From Rhipidocladum racemiflorum (lineage: Eukaryota; Streptophyta; Magnoliopsida; Poales; Poaceae), in assembly GCA_036346355.1 (NCBI GenBank), contig CM070591.1, positions 19,266,001-19,330,000 of the forward strand: a stretch of 64,000 nt of DNA, given 5' to 3'. The first letter of the stretch is position 1. Each line of letters opens with the position of its first letter. A program made the translations under genes and the position numbers. The notes below the pieces were generated by a model. The model had not been told where the DNA came from, ran no database searches, and saw only the letters and a list, made by a program, of their open reading frames with translations. Positions 1 through 9,497 of this stretch are shown here, one piece after another.

Positions 1-218
1 AGGAAAAAGAAACTTAGCTAACTGAACAAAAAAATTGTAAAACTGTATATACATGGTCCCATGGGAAGTCATGCAGATTGCTCTGGCAATTCTATGCATT
101 ACAGTATCCTGAATAGTAATGGCATTTTGGATTCAGATATCCTTTTGTTTGTTTTATTTGGTCAATGCTTTAACTATGACCGTTTTTTTGGTAAAACGAT
201 TCTATTGATATAGTCTAG

Positions 219-620
219 TGTCAAGGGCCCAAGTGCCCAAGGTTGCAGGTCCACGACTACGGAGTTCGTAGCCTGAACTGGTAGAGGCGCCAAGAGCTTC
301 CCTTGAGCGCGCAATGGTGAAGGGGAGAGATTAAGAGAGGAAAGGGGATTAGGAAAATGGATTGTTATTGCTTGCCCCTAATGAGTGCTGGATACATCCA
401 TTATATAGGCACTTGGCCTGCTAATTAAAAGGAAACCAACTCCCTAAAATCCCTTGATTTTAGCCTTCCTTGCATGCTTACTTATTAAAAGGAAACAAAC
501 TCTCTAAATCCCCTGATTCTAGCCTTCCCTGCATGCTTACTTATTAAAAGGAAACAAACTCTCTAAATCCCCTGATTCTAGCCTTCCCTGCATGTTGATC
601 CGCATGCTCTGCTCCTTGAA
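219..620 (-). repeat. 3' LTR of the gypsy element, truncated
   Basis: It matches 8948-9352 closely over its whole length and starts with the same TGTCAAGGG. The match stops at about 620, where copia LTR sequence begins, so roughly the last 100 bp of the LTR are lost. It contains three tandem units of about 60 bp (421-598), each with ATTAAAAGGAAAC and a CCTTCC-TGCATG motif. Confidence 0.93.
421..598. repeat. Three-unit tandem repeat of about 60 bp inside the gypsy LTR
   Basis: Units start near 421, 481 and 540 and differ by a few substitutions. The partner LTR has the same three units at about 9150-9327, so the array predates insertion. Confidence 0.85.
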
Positions 621-835
621 CAGCACTTCTAGCAGCTTTTAGACTAGCTTTAGGACAGCACTTCTAGCAGCTTTTAGACTAGCTTTAGGACTAGCTTGAC
701 TGCCCTAGCGTGCTATAAATATGTAACCCCAACCCCTCAGGTTGGTATGGCATTGTGTGAGAAATAAACCAGAAAAATTGCCCCAACTCCTATTGTCATC
801 CTATCTCAATGATAGTAAGAATTGTGCTACTAACA
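621..835 (+). repeat. 5' LTR of the copia element, 5'-truncated
   Basis: It matches the last part of 5700-6083 up to the shared end GTGCTACTAACA. It has two copies of a 35-bp unit beginning CAGCACTTCTAGCAG; the 3' LTR has one such unit preceded by a diverged one. A TATAAATA-like stretch at about 713-721 (GCTATAAATATG) is a plausible promoter TATA box. Confidence 0.9.
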
Positions 836-837
836 AG

Positions 838-850
838 TGGTATCAGAGCC
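838..850 (+). other. Primer-binding site (initiator tRNA-Met type)
   Basis: TGGTATCAGAGCC lies two bases after the LTR end. This sequence is complementary to the 3' end of plant initiator tRNA-Met and primes minus-strand cDNA synthesis. Confidence 0.93.
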
Positions 851-1019
851 GTTCTTTCCTGCAACCTAAATATTTCTTGTTCATCTCCTTCCCACGCTCC
901 CCCTTGCTCTCAGCTAGCGGCAAGAATAACTTGGTATTTACGCTCAACCTTCATCTTACGAGCAGTCGAGCGGCGGCTAAATCGTCAAGCATCTTCTTCC
1001 TCGCAGCTGACCCCCGCTA

Positions 1020-2430
1020 GCGCGCCATGTCAGAAGGGCGATCGGCCTTTCGATGCGCCTCGAGTCGCGCGGCAGCGAGGCCGAGGTTGCCGCGCGATGG
1101 ATCATGAGCGAGCGGCAGAGCCTGCGGCGGCAAGCGGCGGCAAGCGGCAAATCAGGCGCGAAGCGGCGTCGGCAGAAGTAAAGCAGCAGCGGCAGAGATG
1201 CACAGCGTCGCGGCGGCAGCGAAGCTTCGAGGCTCTGCGGCAGCTCCAGCGGCTCTGCCCGGCCAACAGCGGCTTGCCGACGTGGGGCTCAAGCCGGCGA
1301 GGAGGAAGCGGCGAGCGGCGGCGCGATGGTGTCGCGCATCTGGCGCGGTGGCGGCCTAGACAGCGCAGACGCACCAACGGCGCTCTGGCGGTGGCGATCG
1401 GTCGGCGGAGATCGCGGCCCTTACAGCGGCGCGGCTCTCCTTCCCGGATCGATGCGATGGTCACCACGGATCCAGGCCATTGTCGGGGCGTCGATCCGGC
1501 GGTGGATGGCCTACCCTCACCAAGACCAACTACGTCGAGTGAGGCTGCGGTGATGCGGTATGGCTTCGAGTGCGGCACATGTGGGAAGCGATTCGATGCA
1601 GCGGCGTCGATTACTACGAGGATCGGCGCTGGATGCACTCATAGCCGCTGATCCGCCGAGATGCGATTCGCTTTCCAAAGCGAATCGCCAAGGAGGCTGG
1701 GATGCCATCGCCGCGACGGCGCATCGGCGATGGCCGCGCGCAAGACCACCTGCGCAGCGCCGCAAGGAGTGGGAAAACCTGGCCTTCAACCCAGGTGAGG
1801 ATGTTGATGACTTTGCTCTCCGTCTCAACACTCTGCTGCAAAAGTTAGTGCGATTCGGCGGCGACACCTACGACGAGGAGAGCCGTCGAAGGCTGTTTCG
1901 TTGCATCCCCGAAGTACAAGCGGTCGCTCGTTCGATCGAGTCTCTGCTGGATCTCTCCACGATGTCGATCGAGGAGGCGATAGGTCATCTCAAGGTCGTC
2001 GACAGCGACGAACCACAGTCCCCCTCGGGGCCTATCACCATCTGCGGAAGTCAGATCTCACTCGGGAGCAGTGGGAGGCCTGCCAGGTGTCGGGAAGAAG
2101 GGAGTTCTCTTCCACAACAAAGCGGCCGCAGCGCAAGCGCAAGAAAGAGCGCGACGCGCCCAGCCGGGGCGCGTGGTCGTGTCGCAGGTGTTCTCCGCGG
2201 AGGCGCCCAGGGCGGCGCCACCGGCAACCAAAAGCCGGCACGAGACGACTCCTGCCAGAATCGTGGCAAGCTTGGCCATTGGGCCAAGGAGTGTCGCCCG
2301 ACCACGGCGTGGCGAGTCCACGTCGCGCAGTGGAGGAAGAAGAGCCGGCTCTGCTTCCTGGCACACTCAAACATCGAGCTATCTCGAGCAAAGACCGGCC
2401 AAGCAAAGAAATCTCCTCCACCTTGATGAG
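1020..2430 (+). pseudogene. copia gag (nucleocapsid) remnant
   Basis: The structural protein is spread over several frames. From about 1755 to 2045 the capsid portion is readable (EWENLAFNPGEDVDDF..., then ARSIESLLDLSTMSIEEA). A nucleocapsid zinc knuckle is at about 2250-2297. It reads CQNRGKLGHWAKEC, so the second metal-binding cysteine of the CCHC motif is an arginine. The N-terminal half (about 1020-1750) is recognisable only in short pieces such as ECGTCGKRFD, with frame changes between them. The first kilobase is very rich in CGGCGG-type repeats. Family function is packaging of element RNA into particles; this copy cannot make an intact protein. Confidence 0.8.
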
Positions 2431-3470
2431 CCGAGAGCACACGCCTTTCTTGGCGACAGCTCAAGCAGCGACAAGATTGACGGGTGGTGCCTCGACACTG
2501 GCGCTATCCATCACATGACAGGTCGACGAGAGTTCTTCACCGAGCTTGACTCCAACGTCCGAGGCTCCGTCAAGTTTGGGGACGCCTCCAGCGTGGAGAT
2601 CAAGGGCGTCGGCTCTGTCCTCTTCACCGCCAAGTCTGGAGAGCACAGGCTGCTCACCGGAGTCTACTACATCCCCGCGTTAAGGAACTCTATCATCAGC
2701 TTGGGACAGCTGGATGAGAACGGATCGCACGTGGCGATCAAGAGCGGAGTCATGAAGATTTGGGATCACCGTCGTCGCCTTCTTGCCAAAGTGACCAGAG
2801 GCATCAATCGACTTTATGTCCTCAACGTGCAGATGGCACAGCCTCTCTGCCTTGCTGCTCGTCGGGATGACGAGGCGTGGCAGTGGCATGAGCGCTTCGG
2901 GCACCTTTCCTTTGAGGCCCTGAAGAGGCTCAGTACCACCGAGATGGTGCGCGACCTCCCGTGCCTCGACCACGTGGAGTAGTTCTACGACGTCTGCGTT
3001 CTGACAAAGCAGAGGCGGCTCCCCTTTCCCCAGCAGTCGAGCTTCCGAGCCAAGGAGCGGCTCGAGCTCGTGCACGGGGACTTGTGTGGCCCGGTGACAC
3101 CAGCCACACCAGGAGGACGACGCTACTTTCTGCTACTCGTCGACGACCTCTCCCGCTACATGTGGGTGATGGTTCTCGGTAGCAAGGGAGAGGCTGCGGA
3201 TGCCATCAGGCACGCGCAGGCTGCTGCGGAGGCGGAATGCGGCCGCAAGCTGCGCGTGCTGCGCACCGACAACGGCGGCGAATTCACGACAGCTGAGTTC
3301 GCGTCGTACTGCGCGGATGAAGGCATTCAGCGCCACTACTCCGCGCCGTCTGACTGCGGCAGCAGCGTCGTCGGCCGCAACGCAACCAGACGGTTGTGGG
3401 AATGGCTCGGGCCCTCAAGCAGAGGGGGATGCCGGTTATCTTCTGGGGAGAGGCGGTGGTGACGGCCGTC
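2395..3470 (+). pseudogene. copia protease and integrase N-terminal part, broken
   Basis: The aspartic protease motif is at 2485-2520 and reads WCLDTGAIHHMTG; copia proteins usually have D-S/T-G-A-S/T here, so it is slightly altered. The GAG-pre-integrase block HERFGHLSF follows at about 2889. A TAG at about 2980 ends this frame after LDHVE. The integrase core resumes in another frame near 3070 with HGDLCGP (first catalytic Asp) and RTDNGGEF near 3265 (second Asp). The block that should carry the third catalytic acidic residue (usual form NGVVERRN) is changed to SSVVGRNA near 3365-3380, so the Glu is lost, and the frame shifts just after it. Confidence 0.85.
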
Positions 3471-4200
3471 TACATCCTCAACCGCTCACCCACCAAGGCC
3501 CTCAATGGCAGGACGCCGTACGAGGCTTGGCATGGGCGCAAGCCAGCGGTCTCTCACCTACGGGTCTTCGGCTGCCTCGCGTTCGTCAAAGAGCTTAGCC
3601 ACATCGGCAAGCTCGACGACAGAAGCACTCCAGGGGTGTTCCTCGGCTACGCGGAGGGCTCGAAGGCCTACCGCATTCTTGACCCAGGGACAGCGTGTGC
3701 GCACGACGCGCGACGTAGTGTTCGACGAAGGGCGAGGTTGGGCATGGGACAAGGCGGTGGACGACGGCTCGACTCCGACGTACAACGACTTCACTGTCGA
3801 GTACGTCCGTTTCAAGGGAGCTGGGGGAGTAGGCAGCTTCTCTTCATCAAGCATGCCTACCCCAGTTCCCGAGCTTCCACCGACTCCAGCATCATGTTCT
3901 CCTGCCACAACCTCGGCTGTGGCAAGTTCCTCGTCAACACCACCACAGAACTCCACGCACTCCAAAGACTAACGCCCACTCCGACATCAGCTAGTGTCGA
4001 CCACGGCCCGGTGGAGTTCGCTACTCCGCTCTCCCACGATGAGGAGCGCATCGACGCATGCCATGACGGCGAGCCGTTGCGGTATCGTACGATGGGGAAT
4101 CTTCTCGGCGACCAGCCGGTGCCAGGACTGGTGCCTCGCGATTTGGAGGCGCAGTTGCATCTTACGTGTGACGACGGCGAGCCTCGTTCTTTCAATCGGA
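3396..4200 (+). pseudogene. copia integrase C-terminal part and linker, broken
   Basis: MARALKQRGMPVIFWGEAV starts at about 3402, and LNRSPTKALNGRTPYEAWHG and RVFGCLAFVK follow to about 3600. These blocks are diagnostic of the copia integrase C-terminal half. The frame then shifts near 3680, and VRTTRDVVFDEG (about 3690-3730) continues in the next frame. A serine/proline/threonine-rich linker runs to a stop at 3970. The stretch 3970-4200 is low-conservation linker before the reverse transcriptase. Confidence 0.82.
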
Positions 4201-4201
4201 G

Positions 4202-5697
4202 ATGGATGCGGTTGAGAAGAACCGCACCTGGGAGCTTGCTGATCTCCCTTGTGGTCACCGCGCGATCACCCTTAAGTGGGTGTTCAAGCTAAAGAGGGAT
4301 GAAGCCGGCGCCATCGTCAGGCACAAGGCTCGCTTGGTAGCCGCAGCGGTTTCGTCGCGGCGAGGAGGGGATCGACCGACGATGCCTTCGCCCGTGTACG
4401 CAGTTGGAATCCGTCGACTTCTCCTTATACCGGGCGCCCAGAGGCCTGGCATGTTCATCACATGGACGTTAAATCGGCGTTTCTTAACGGCGATTTGAAG
4501 GAGGAGGTCTACGTGCACCAGCCGCCGGGCTTTGAGATTCCCGACAAGGAGGGTAAGGTGCTACGCCTGCGCAAGGCCCTCTATGGCTTGCGACAGGCAC
4601 CAAGGGCGTGGAATGCCAAGTTGGATTCCACGCTCAAAAGGATGGGCTTCGAGCAAAGCCCGCACGAGGCGGCCATCTACCGGCGGGGCAATGGTGGAAA
4701 CGCCCTGCTGGTGGGTGCCTACGTCGATGACTTGGTGATCACCGGCACCAAGGACGTGAAGGTGGCAGTATTCAAGGAGGAGATGAAGGCCACCTTCCAA
4801 ATGAGTGACCTGGGGCCTCTCTCCTTCTACCTGGGGATCGAGGTGCACCAGGACGACTCCGGAATCACGCTTCGACAGACCGCCTACGCCAAGCGTGTCG
4901 TTGAGCTGGCTGGGCTCACCGACTGCAACCCAGTACTCACTCCGATGGAGGAGTGGCTGAAGCTGAGCCGCGACGACACGACGGAAGAGGTGGGCGCTAC
5001 GCAGTATCGGCGTCTTGTGGGGAGCCTCCGTTACCTCGTCCACACACGGCCGGATTTGGCTTTCTTCGTAGGCTACGTTAGTCGGTTCATGCAGCGACCG
5101 ACGACGGAGTACCAACAGGCTGTGAAGAGGATCATCCGCTATGTTGCGGGGACTCTCGACCACGGCCTCCACTACCCGAGGTGCCCTGGAGAGGCACACC
5201 TCGTCGACTCTGGCCGGCAATGACCACGGCGGCGACATCGACACCACCAAGAGCACGAGCGGGACTCTCTTCTTCCTCGGCAAGTGCCTCGTTGGCTGGC
5301 AGTCGGTTAAGCAGCAAGTGGTGGCCCTGTCCAGCTGCGAGGCCGAGTACATAGCGGCTTCCACCGCTTCGACTCTGGCACTTTGGCTTGCTCGACTGCT
5401 TGGTGATCTCCTCGGCAGAGATACTAAGGTGGTGGAACTCAGGATGGACAGCAAGTCCGCTCTGGCCCTGGCAAAGGACCCCGTTTTTCATGAACGGAGC
5501 AAGCACATCCGGGTGAGGTACCATTTCATCCGGGATTGCTTGGACGAAGGAAGCATCAAGGCGCGTTACATAACACTAAGGACCAGCTGGCGGATCTGCT
5601 CACCAAGCCCCTTGGGAGGATCAAGTTTCTTGAGCTACGCTCCAGGATCGGGATGGTCCAACTTTCCCACAAGACGACGGACAAGACTTAGGGGGAG
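4202..5697 (+). pseudogene. copia reverse transcriptase and RNase H, broken
   Basis: The start (NRTWELADLP, about 4217) and WVFKLKRDEAG mark the N-terminal fingers. A frameshift near 4345-4460 leads into DVKSAFLNGDLKEEVYV at 4465. The catalytic YVDDL box is intact at 4720-4734. LGPLSFYLGIEV, RYLVHTRPDLAF and the thumb run to a TGA at 5221. RNase H continues in another frame: STSGTLFFLG near 5255, ALSSCEAEY near 5325 and RSKHIRVRYHFI near 5500. The end (usual form KDQLADLLTKPLGR) is frameshifted at about 5575. Copia enzymes copy element RNA into DNA. This block is the best preserved part of the element. Confidence 0.9.
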
Positions 5698-5699
5698 AA
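5690..5699 (+). other. Polypurine tract of the copia element
   Basis: AGGGGGAGAA lies directly before the TG of the 3' LTR. It is the expected primer for plus-strand synthesis. Confidence 0.88.
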
Positions 5700-6083
5700 T
5701 GATGGAATAAGTCCTTGTCCTTGTGGTCTTTGTCCTTGTGGTCTTTGTGGGCAGCTTTGTGTCCTTGTGGTCTTTGTCCTTGTGGTCTGGTCTTTGTCCT
5801 TGTAGTCTTTGTGGGCAGCTTTAGGGCATCTTGGACTAGCTTTTAGACTAAGACTAGCAGCTTTAGGATAGCATCTCTAGCAGCTTTTAGACTAGCTTTA
5901 GGACAGCACTTCTAGCAGCTTTTAGACTAGCTTTAGGACTAGCTTGACTGCCCTAGCGTGCTATAAATATGTAAACCCAACCCCTCAGGTTGGTATGGCA
6001 TTGTGTGAGAAATAAACCAGAAAAATTGCCCCAACTCCTATTGTCATCCTATCTCAATGATAGTAAGAATTGTGCTACTAACA
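5700..6083 (+). repeat. 3' LTR of the copia element, complete (384 bp)
   Basis: It starts TGATGGAATAAG and ends CTACTAACA. The first 120 bp are built from short direct repeats of CCTTGTGGTCTTTGT with GGGCAGCTTT. The last 200 bp match the truncated left LTR. Confidence 0.92.
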
Positions 6084-7297
6084 AGATGAAGTCGAACCGA
6101 GGCCTGGAAATGGCGAGGACCGCGGACTCCTCTGTGTCGCGCCGGGATAGGGCGTCGGCCACCGTGTTGGTGCTCCCTGCTTTGTATTCCACGGCGAAGT
6201 CGAAGCCGAGGAGCTTGCCCACCCAGTGGTGTTGTGGGATTGTGGCCAAGCGCTGGTCCAATAAGAATTAGACTGAAGTGATCAGTCCTTACCAGAAATC
6301 GGCGGCCCCAGAGATACGGCCTCCAGTGACGGATGGCTAGGACGAGGCCAATCATCTCCCGCTCGTACACCGCCAGAGAACAGTGCCGTTGTGCCACGGG
6401 CCGGCTGAAGAAAGCCACGGGGTGCTGGCCCTGTAATAGGACGGCCCTGAACCCATAGGTGGACGCGTCGCACTCGACGATGAAGGGTTGGGTGAAGTCT
6501 GGCAGGGTGAGGACGGGCGCCGATGTGACGGCGTTCTTGAGGGCCGTGAAGGCCGTCCCGACCTCTTCCATCCATGAGAACCCCTCCTTGCGGAGAAGGG
6601 CTGTGAGAGGCGCGGCGATCGTGCCGTAGTCCTTGACGAACTTGCGGTAGTACCCGGCGAGGCCGAGGAAGCCGCGCACCGCGCACACCGAGCGTTGTTG
6701 TGGCCAGTCGGCGACGGCCTGCACCTTGGTCGGATCCATGGCCACGCCGGCGGCGGAGATGATGTGGCCGAGGTAGGAGATGGAGTTGACGTCGAACGCG
6801 CACTTGGACCTCTTAACGAAGAGGCGGTGTTGGTGGAGGACGTGGAGGACGGTGCGGACGTGCCGGAGGTGATCGGCCCACGAGGCACTGAAGATGAGGA
6901 TGTCGTCGAAGAAGACGAGGACGAAGCGGCGCAGGAACGGGCGTAGCACGTCATTCAAGAGCGCCTGGAATGTGGCTGGGGCGTTGCACAGCCCGAACGG
7001 CATGACCAGGAACTCGTAGAGGCCGTCATGGGTGCGGAATGCAGTCTTGGTGACATCCTCGGTCTTCATCCGCACCTGGTGGTAGCCGGAACGGAGGTCC
7101 AGCTTGGTGAAGAAGCGAGCACCGTGCAACTCGTCGAGGAGCTCGTCCACCACCGGGATGGGATACGCGTCCTTGACGGTGATGGCGTTCAGGGCGCGGT
7201 AGTCGATGCAGAAGCGCCATGTGCCGTCGGCCTTCTTGACCCGATAAGGCGGTGAGGAGAATCTGCGTCTTGCTTGCGCCGGATGAGGCCCTGGTGA
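6049..7297 (-). pseudogene. gypsy reverse transcriptase and RNase H, 3'-truncated
   Basis: Read leftwards from about 7297, the opening part is frameshifted near 7250 and 7150. From 7153 a long clean frame gives FFTKLDLRSGYHQVRM, FRTHDGLYEFLVMPFGL, then the catalytic FVLVFFDDILIFS, LGHIISAAGV and YYRKFVKDYG. RNase H follows with FIVECDASTYGF (about 6480) and YEREMIGLVLAIRHWRPYL. A frameshift near 6270-6290 separates this from LATIPQHHWVGKLLGFDFAVEYKAGSTNTVADALSRR, which ends RNase H at about 6120. Only FDFI-type residues remain before the copia LTR at 6083. No integrase follows. The domain order identifies Ty3/gypsy. Confidence 0.93.
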
Positions 7298-7873
7298 TCA
7301 TGGTGGCGCATCATGGCGTTCGGCCGTCTTTGTGGGATCTTTGGGTAGCGGTAGGCGGGCGACCACCGTCTGCCGACCGGTACCAAGTTGATGCAGTGGT
7401 CCCGGGAACGAGGAGGTGGCAAGCCCGTCGGCTCGGCGAAGATGGTGGCAAACTCGTCCAGGACGGCCGTCAGGAGGTTGTCGCCGGTGCACGCCTTGAG
7501 GGATGGACTGGATGGCCCCGCTATGCCCTGCCAACACACCCTGTGATCGCGGCGCCAAAAGGACATGGTGAGGGCGCCGAAATCCCAGAGGATCGGCTCG
7601 AGAGATGCCGACCATCAGTGTGCCCAAGACGACGTCGTAGCCGGCCAGGGGGAGAGCAAAGAAGTTGGTGGTGAAGTGCTCGGCACCGATGGTGAATGCC
7701 GTAGCACGGTACATGCCTGAGCAAGGTACGCGCTCGCCGTTGGCCACCGTGACCTGCATTTTGCCCCGAGAAAGGTGGAGGTTGGTGCGGCTGGTCGCAT
7801 CCTTGGAGATGAAGTTGTGGGTGGAGCCGGAGTCGAGGAGCGCGAGGAGGGAGGCGCATCTGCATGGTTTCAT
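7298..7873 (-). pseudogene. gypsy aspartic protease and linker
   Basis: The catalytic motif LLALLDSGSTHNFIS is at about 7805-7850. FFALPLAGYDVVLGT (about 7640-7690) is the second conserved protease block (hydrophobic-hydrophobic-G motif). A shift near 7585 moves into FATIFAEPTGLPPPRSRDH, the usual linker before reverse transcriptase. The protease would cut the Gag-Pol polyprotein. Confidence 0.88.
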
Positions 7874-7906
7874 TGGTGCGGACGCCGGCGATTGCGTGGA
7901 GTGAAA

Positions 7907-8867
7907 TCAGCGGTTCGTCGGCCGCGGCCCCTTCCGGCTCGGGGTTGTGGCCCCTGTCGCCAGGTCGAGGAGAAAGATGCGCTGACAGACGCGGTTGTGG
8001 CCGCGCCCGAATTTCTCGTTGCAGTTAAAGCAGAGCCCAAGGCGGCGCCGCTCCTCCATCTCTGCCTGGGATAACCGCTTCACCTGCCGCCCTTCGACGG
8101 TTACCGATGTCGGCGTTGAGGCGGGTGTGGTTGGCACGGGTAGCGCCAAACGCGGTGTGGGTGTCGGCAGGAGGCCCCTCTGTTGGTGGCGATGCTGCGG
8201 TGGAGGCAGTGCTGTTGCCGCGGCACACTGATCGCACAGCTCCAGCTTGCGGGCGAGGCTCATGGCGACGGCGAGGGACTGCGGGTTGTGGATCTCGATG
8301 TTGAGGCTGAGGGGCGGCTGCAGACCAGCTGTGAAGATCTGGACCTTTTGCGTCTACGTGAGGTGGCCCGCTCGAGGAAGGAGTGCCTCGAAGCGGTCCT
8401 GGTACTCGACGACGGAGCCCGTCCGTTTGCATGCCATCAGCTCGTCGAGGGGCTTGGAGCGCAGGGGCGGTCTGAAACGTAGGTGTAGGGGTTCAGTGAA
8501 ACGGCGCCATGGTGGGGTGCCCTCTTGCTGCTGGACTTGGATGAACCACATCTGGGCACCATCTTGCAGGTTGTAGGAAGCCATCCACACCTTCTCCTTC
8601 GCGATGCGCTGCTGATGAAAATATGACACAGCGATTGATGAACGCCAGGGGATCGGATTTGCCGTCATACTTGGGGAAGTCCATCTTTTGGAAGCGAGGA
8701 GGTCGATCGTTGTGGTGCTCGCCAGTGGCTGGAGCCTTGGGGCCCAACGCGGAGCTAGACGGAAAATGCTCCTACTGGAGCGTGTCGACCTTGGCCTGGA
8801 GGCTGTCGACTGTTATTGTCAACGTCCTGAGGAGGGTGGCGAGCTCAGCCAGGGATGGTTCGGCCAT
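7907..8867 (-). pseudogene. gypsy gag remnant with zinc knuckle
   Basis: The likely start is the ATG at 8867, giving MAEPSLAELATLLRTL. The frame ends at a TAG at about 8772. It then continues as PRFQKMDFPKYDGKSDPLAFINR (near 8680) and, after a shift near 8620, as KVWMASYNLQDGAQMWF (the conserved retrotransposon gag block). A second in-frame TAG lies at about 8354. The C-terminal part has RLSQAEMEERRRLGLCFNCNEKFGRGH (about 7985-8065), a CCHC-like knuckle. The two stops and the frameshift make it non-functional. Confidence 0.9.
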
Positions 8868-8934
8868 TGCGGAGGTGAATGGTGGCACGGTGGGTCTTGG
8901 TGGTTGGCTGGGATCGGATGAGGAACGCCTGGAA

Positions 8935-8944
8935 GCTGATACCA
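8935..8944 (-). other. Primer-binding site of the gypsy element
   Basis: On the minus strand TGGTATCAGC follows the 5' LTR end TTGACA by a few bases. It matches the start of the initiator-tRNA-Met site TGGTATCAGAGC over nine bases and then diverges. Confidence 0.8.
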
Positions 8945-8947
8945 GGT

Positions 8948-9458
8948 TGTCAAGGGCTCCAGTGCCCAAGGTTGCAGGTCCACGGCTACGGAGTTCGTAG
9001 CCTGAACTGGTAGAGGCGCCAAGAGCTTCCCTTGAGCGCGCAATGGTGAAGGGGAGAGATTAAGAGAGGAAAGGGGATTAGGAAAATGGATTGTTATTGC
9101 TTGCCCCTAATGATTGCTGGATACATCCATTATATAGGCACTTGGCCTGCTAATTAAAAGGAAACCAACTCCCTAAAATCCCTTGATTTTTGCCTTCCCT
9201 ACATGCTTACTTATTAAAAGGAAACAAACTCTCTAAATCCCCTGATTCAAGCCTTCCCTGCATGCGTACTTATTAAAAGGAAACAAAATCTCTAAATCCC
9301 CTAATTCTAGCCTTCCCTGCATGCTGATCCGCATGCACTGCTCCCTGAATTGCAGCCTAGCCGCTGGCTGCTGAGGTTGCGCCCCCTTCTGGCGCGCCGC
9401 AGCTTCAGCGGGCGCGCTGCGGCGCTGGGCGCCACGATAATGCCGTCCCCACATGACA
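8948..9458 (-). repeat. 5' LTR of the gypsy element, complete (511 bp)
   Basis: It has TG...CA termini (TGTCAAGGG on the plus strand, ending ACATGACA). The outer end is followed by TCTAG, matching the duplication at 214-218. The three 60-bp tandem units lie at about 9150-9327. Confidence 0.94.
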
Positions 9459-9497
9459 TCTAGTTTGTACCATCTGCATGTATGTAAAGAGTGCAGC

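Larger units (their letters stand above)
621..6083 (+). mobile_element. Ty1/copia LTR retrotransposon nested in the gypsy element
   Basis: A truncated 5' LTR (621-835) is followed by a primer-binding site, a GC-rich leader, gag, protease, integrase, reverse transcriptase, RNase H, a polypurine tract and a full 3' LTR (5700-6083). Integrase lies before reverse transcriptase, which defines copia. The coding region is broken into at least five frames. The 3' LTR abuts gypsy RNase H sequence directly. The 5' LTR abuts the gypsy LTR, because the intervening gypsy DNA and the first part of the copia LTR were deleted. The target duplication can therefore not be checked; AGATG follows the right end. 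Confidence 0.93.
214..9463 (-). mobile_element. Ty3/gypsy LTR retrotransposon, interrupted and degenerate
   Basis: The element runs from 219 to 9458 on the minus strand. It is bounded by TG...CA ends and a perfect 5-bp target duplication TCTAG at 214-218 and 9459-9463. Its 5' LTR is on the right (8948-9458) and its 3' LTR remnant on the left (219-620). Reading leftwards from the 5' LTR come a primer-binding site, gag, protease, reverse transcriptase and RNase H. At 6084 the RNase H reading frame stops against a plus-strand copia element. The integrase region, the 3' untranslated part and the inner end of the left LTR are missing, so a deletion followed the nested insertion. The coding region carries several stops and frameshifts, so the element is dead. 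Superfamily is certain from domain order; clade is not. Confidence 0.93.

Noticed and set aside
1..213. Search for a gene or element in the left edge
   Set aside because: It is A+T-rich, with no open frame, termini or repeat I recognise. It is probably the target DNA of the gypsy insertion.
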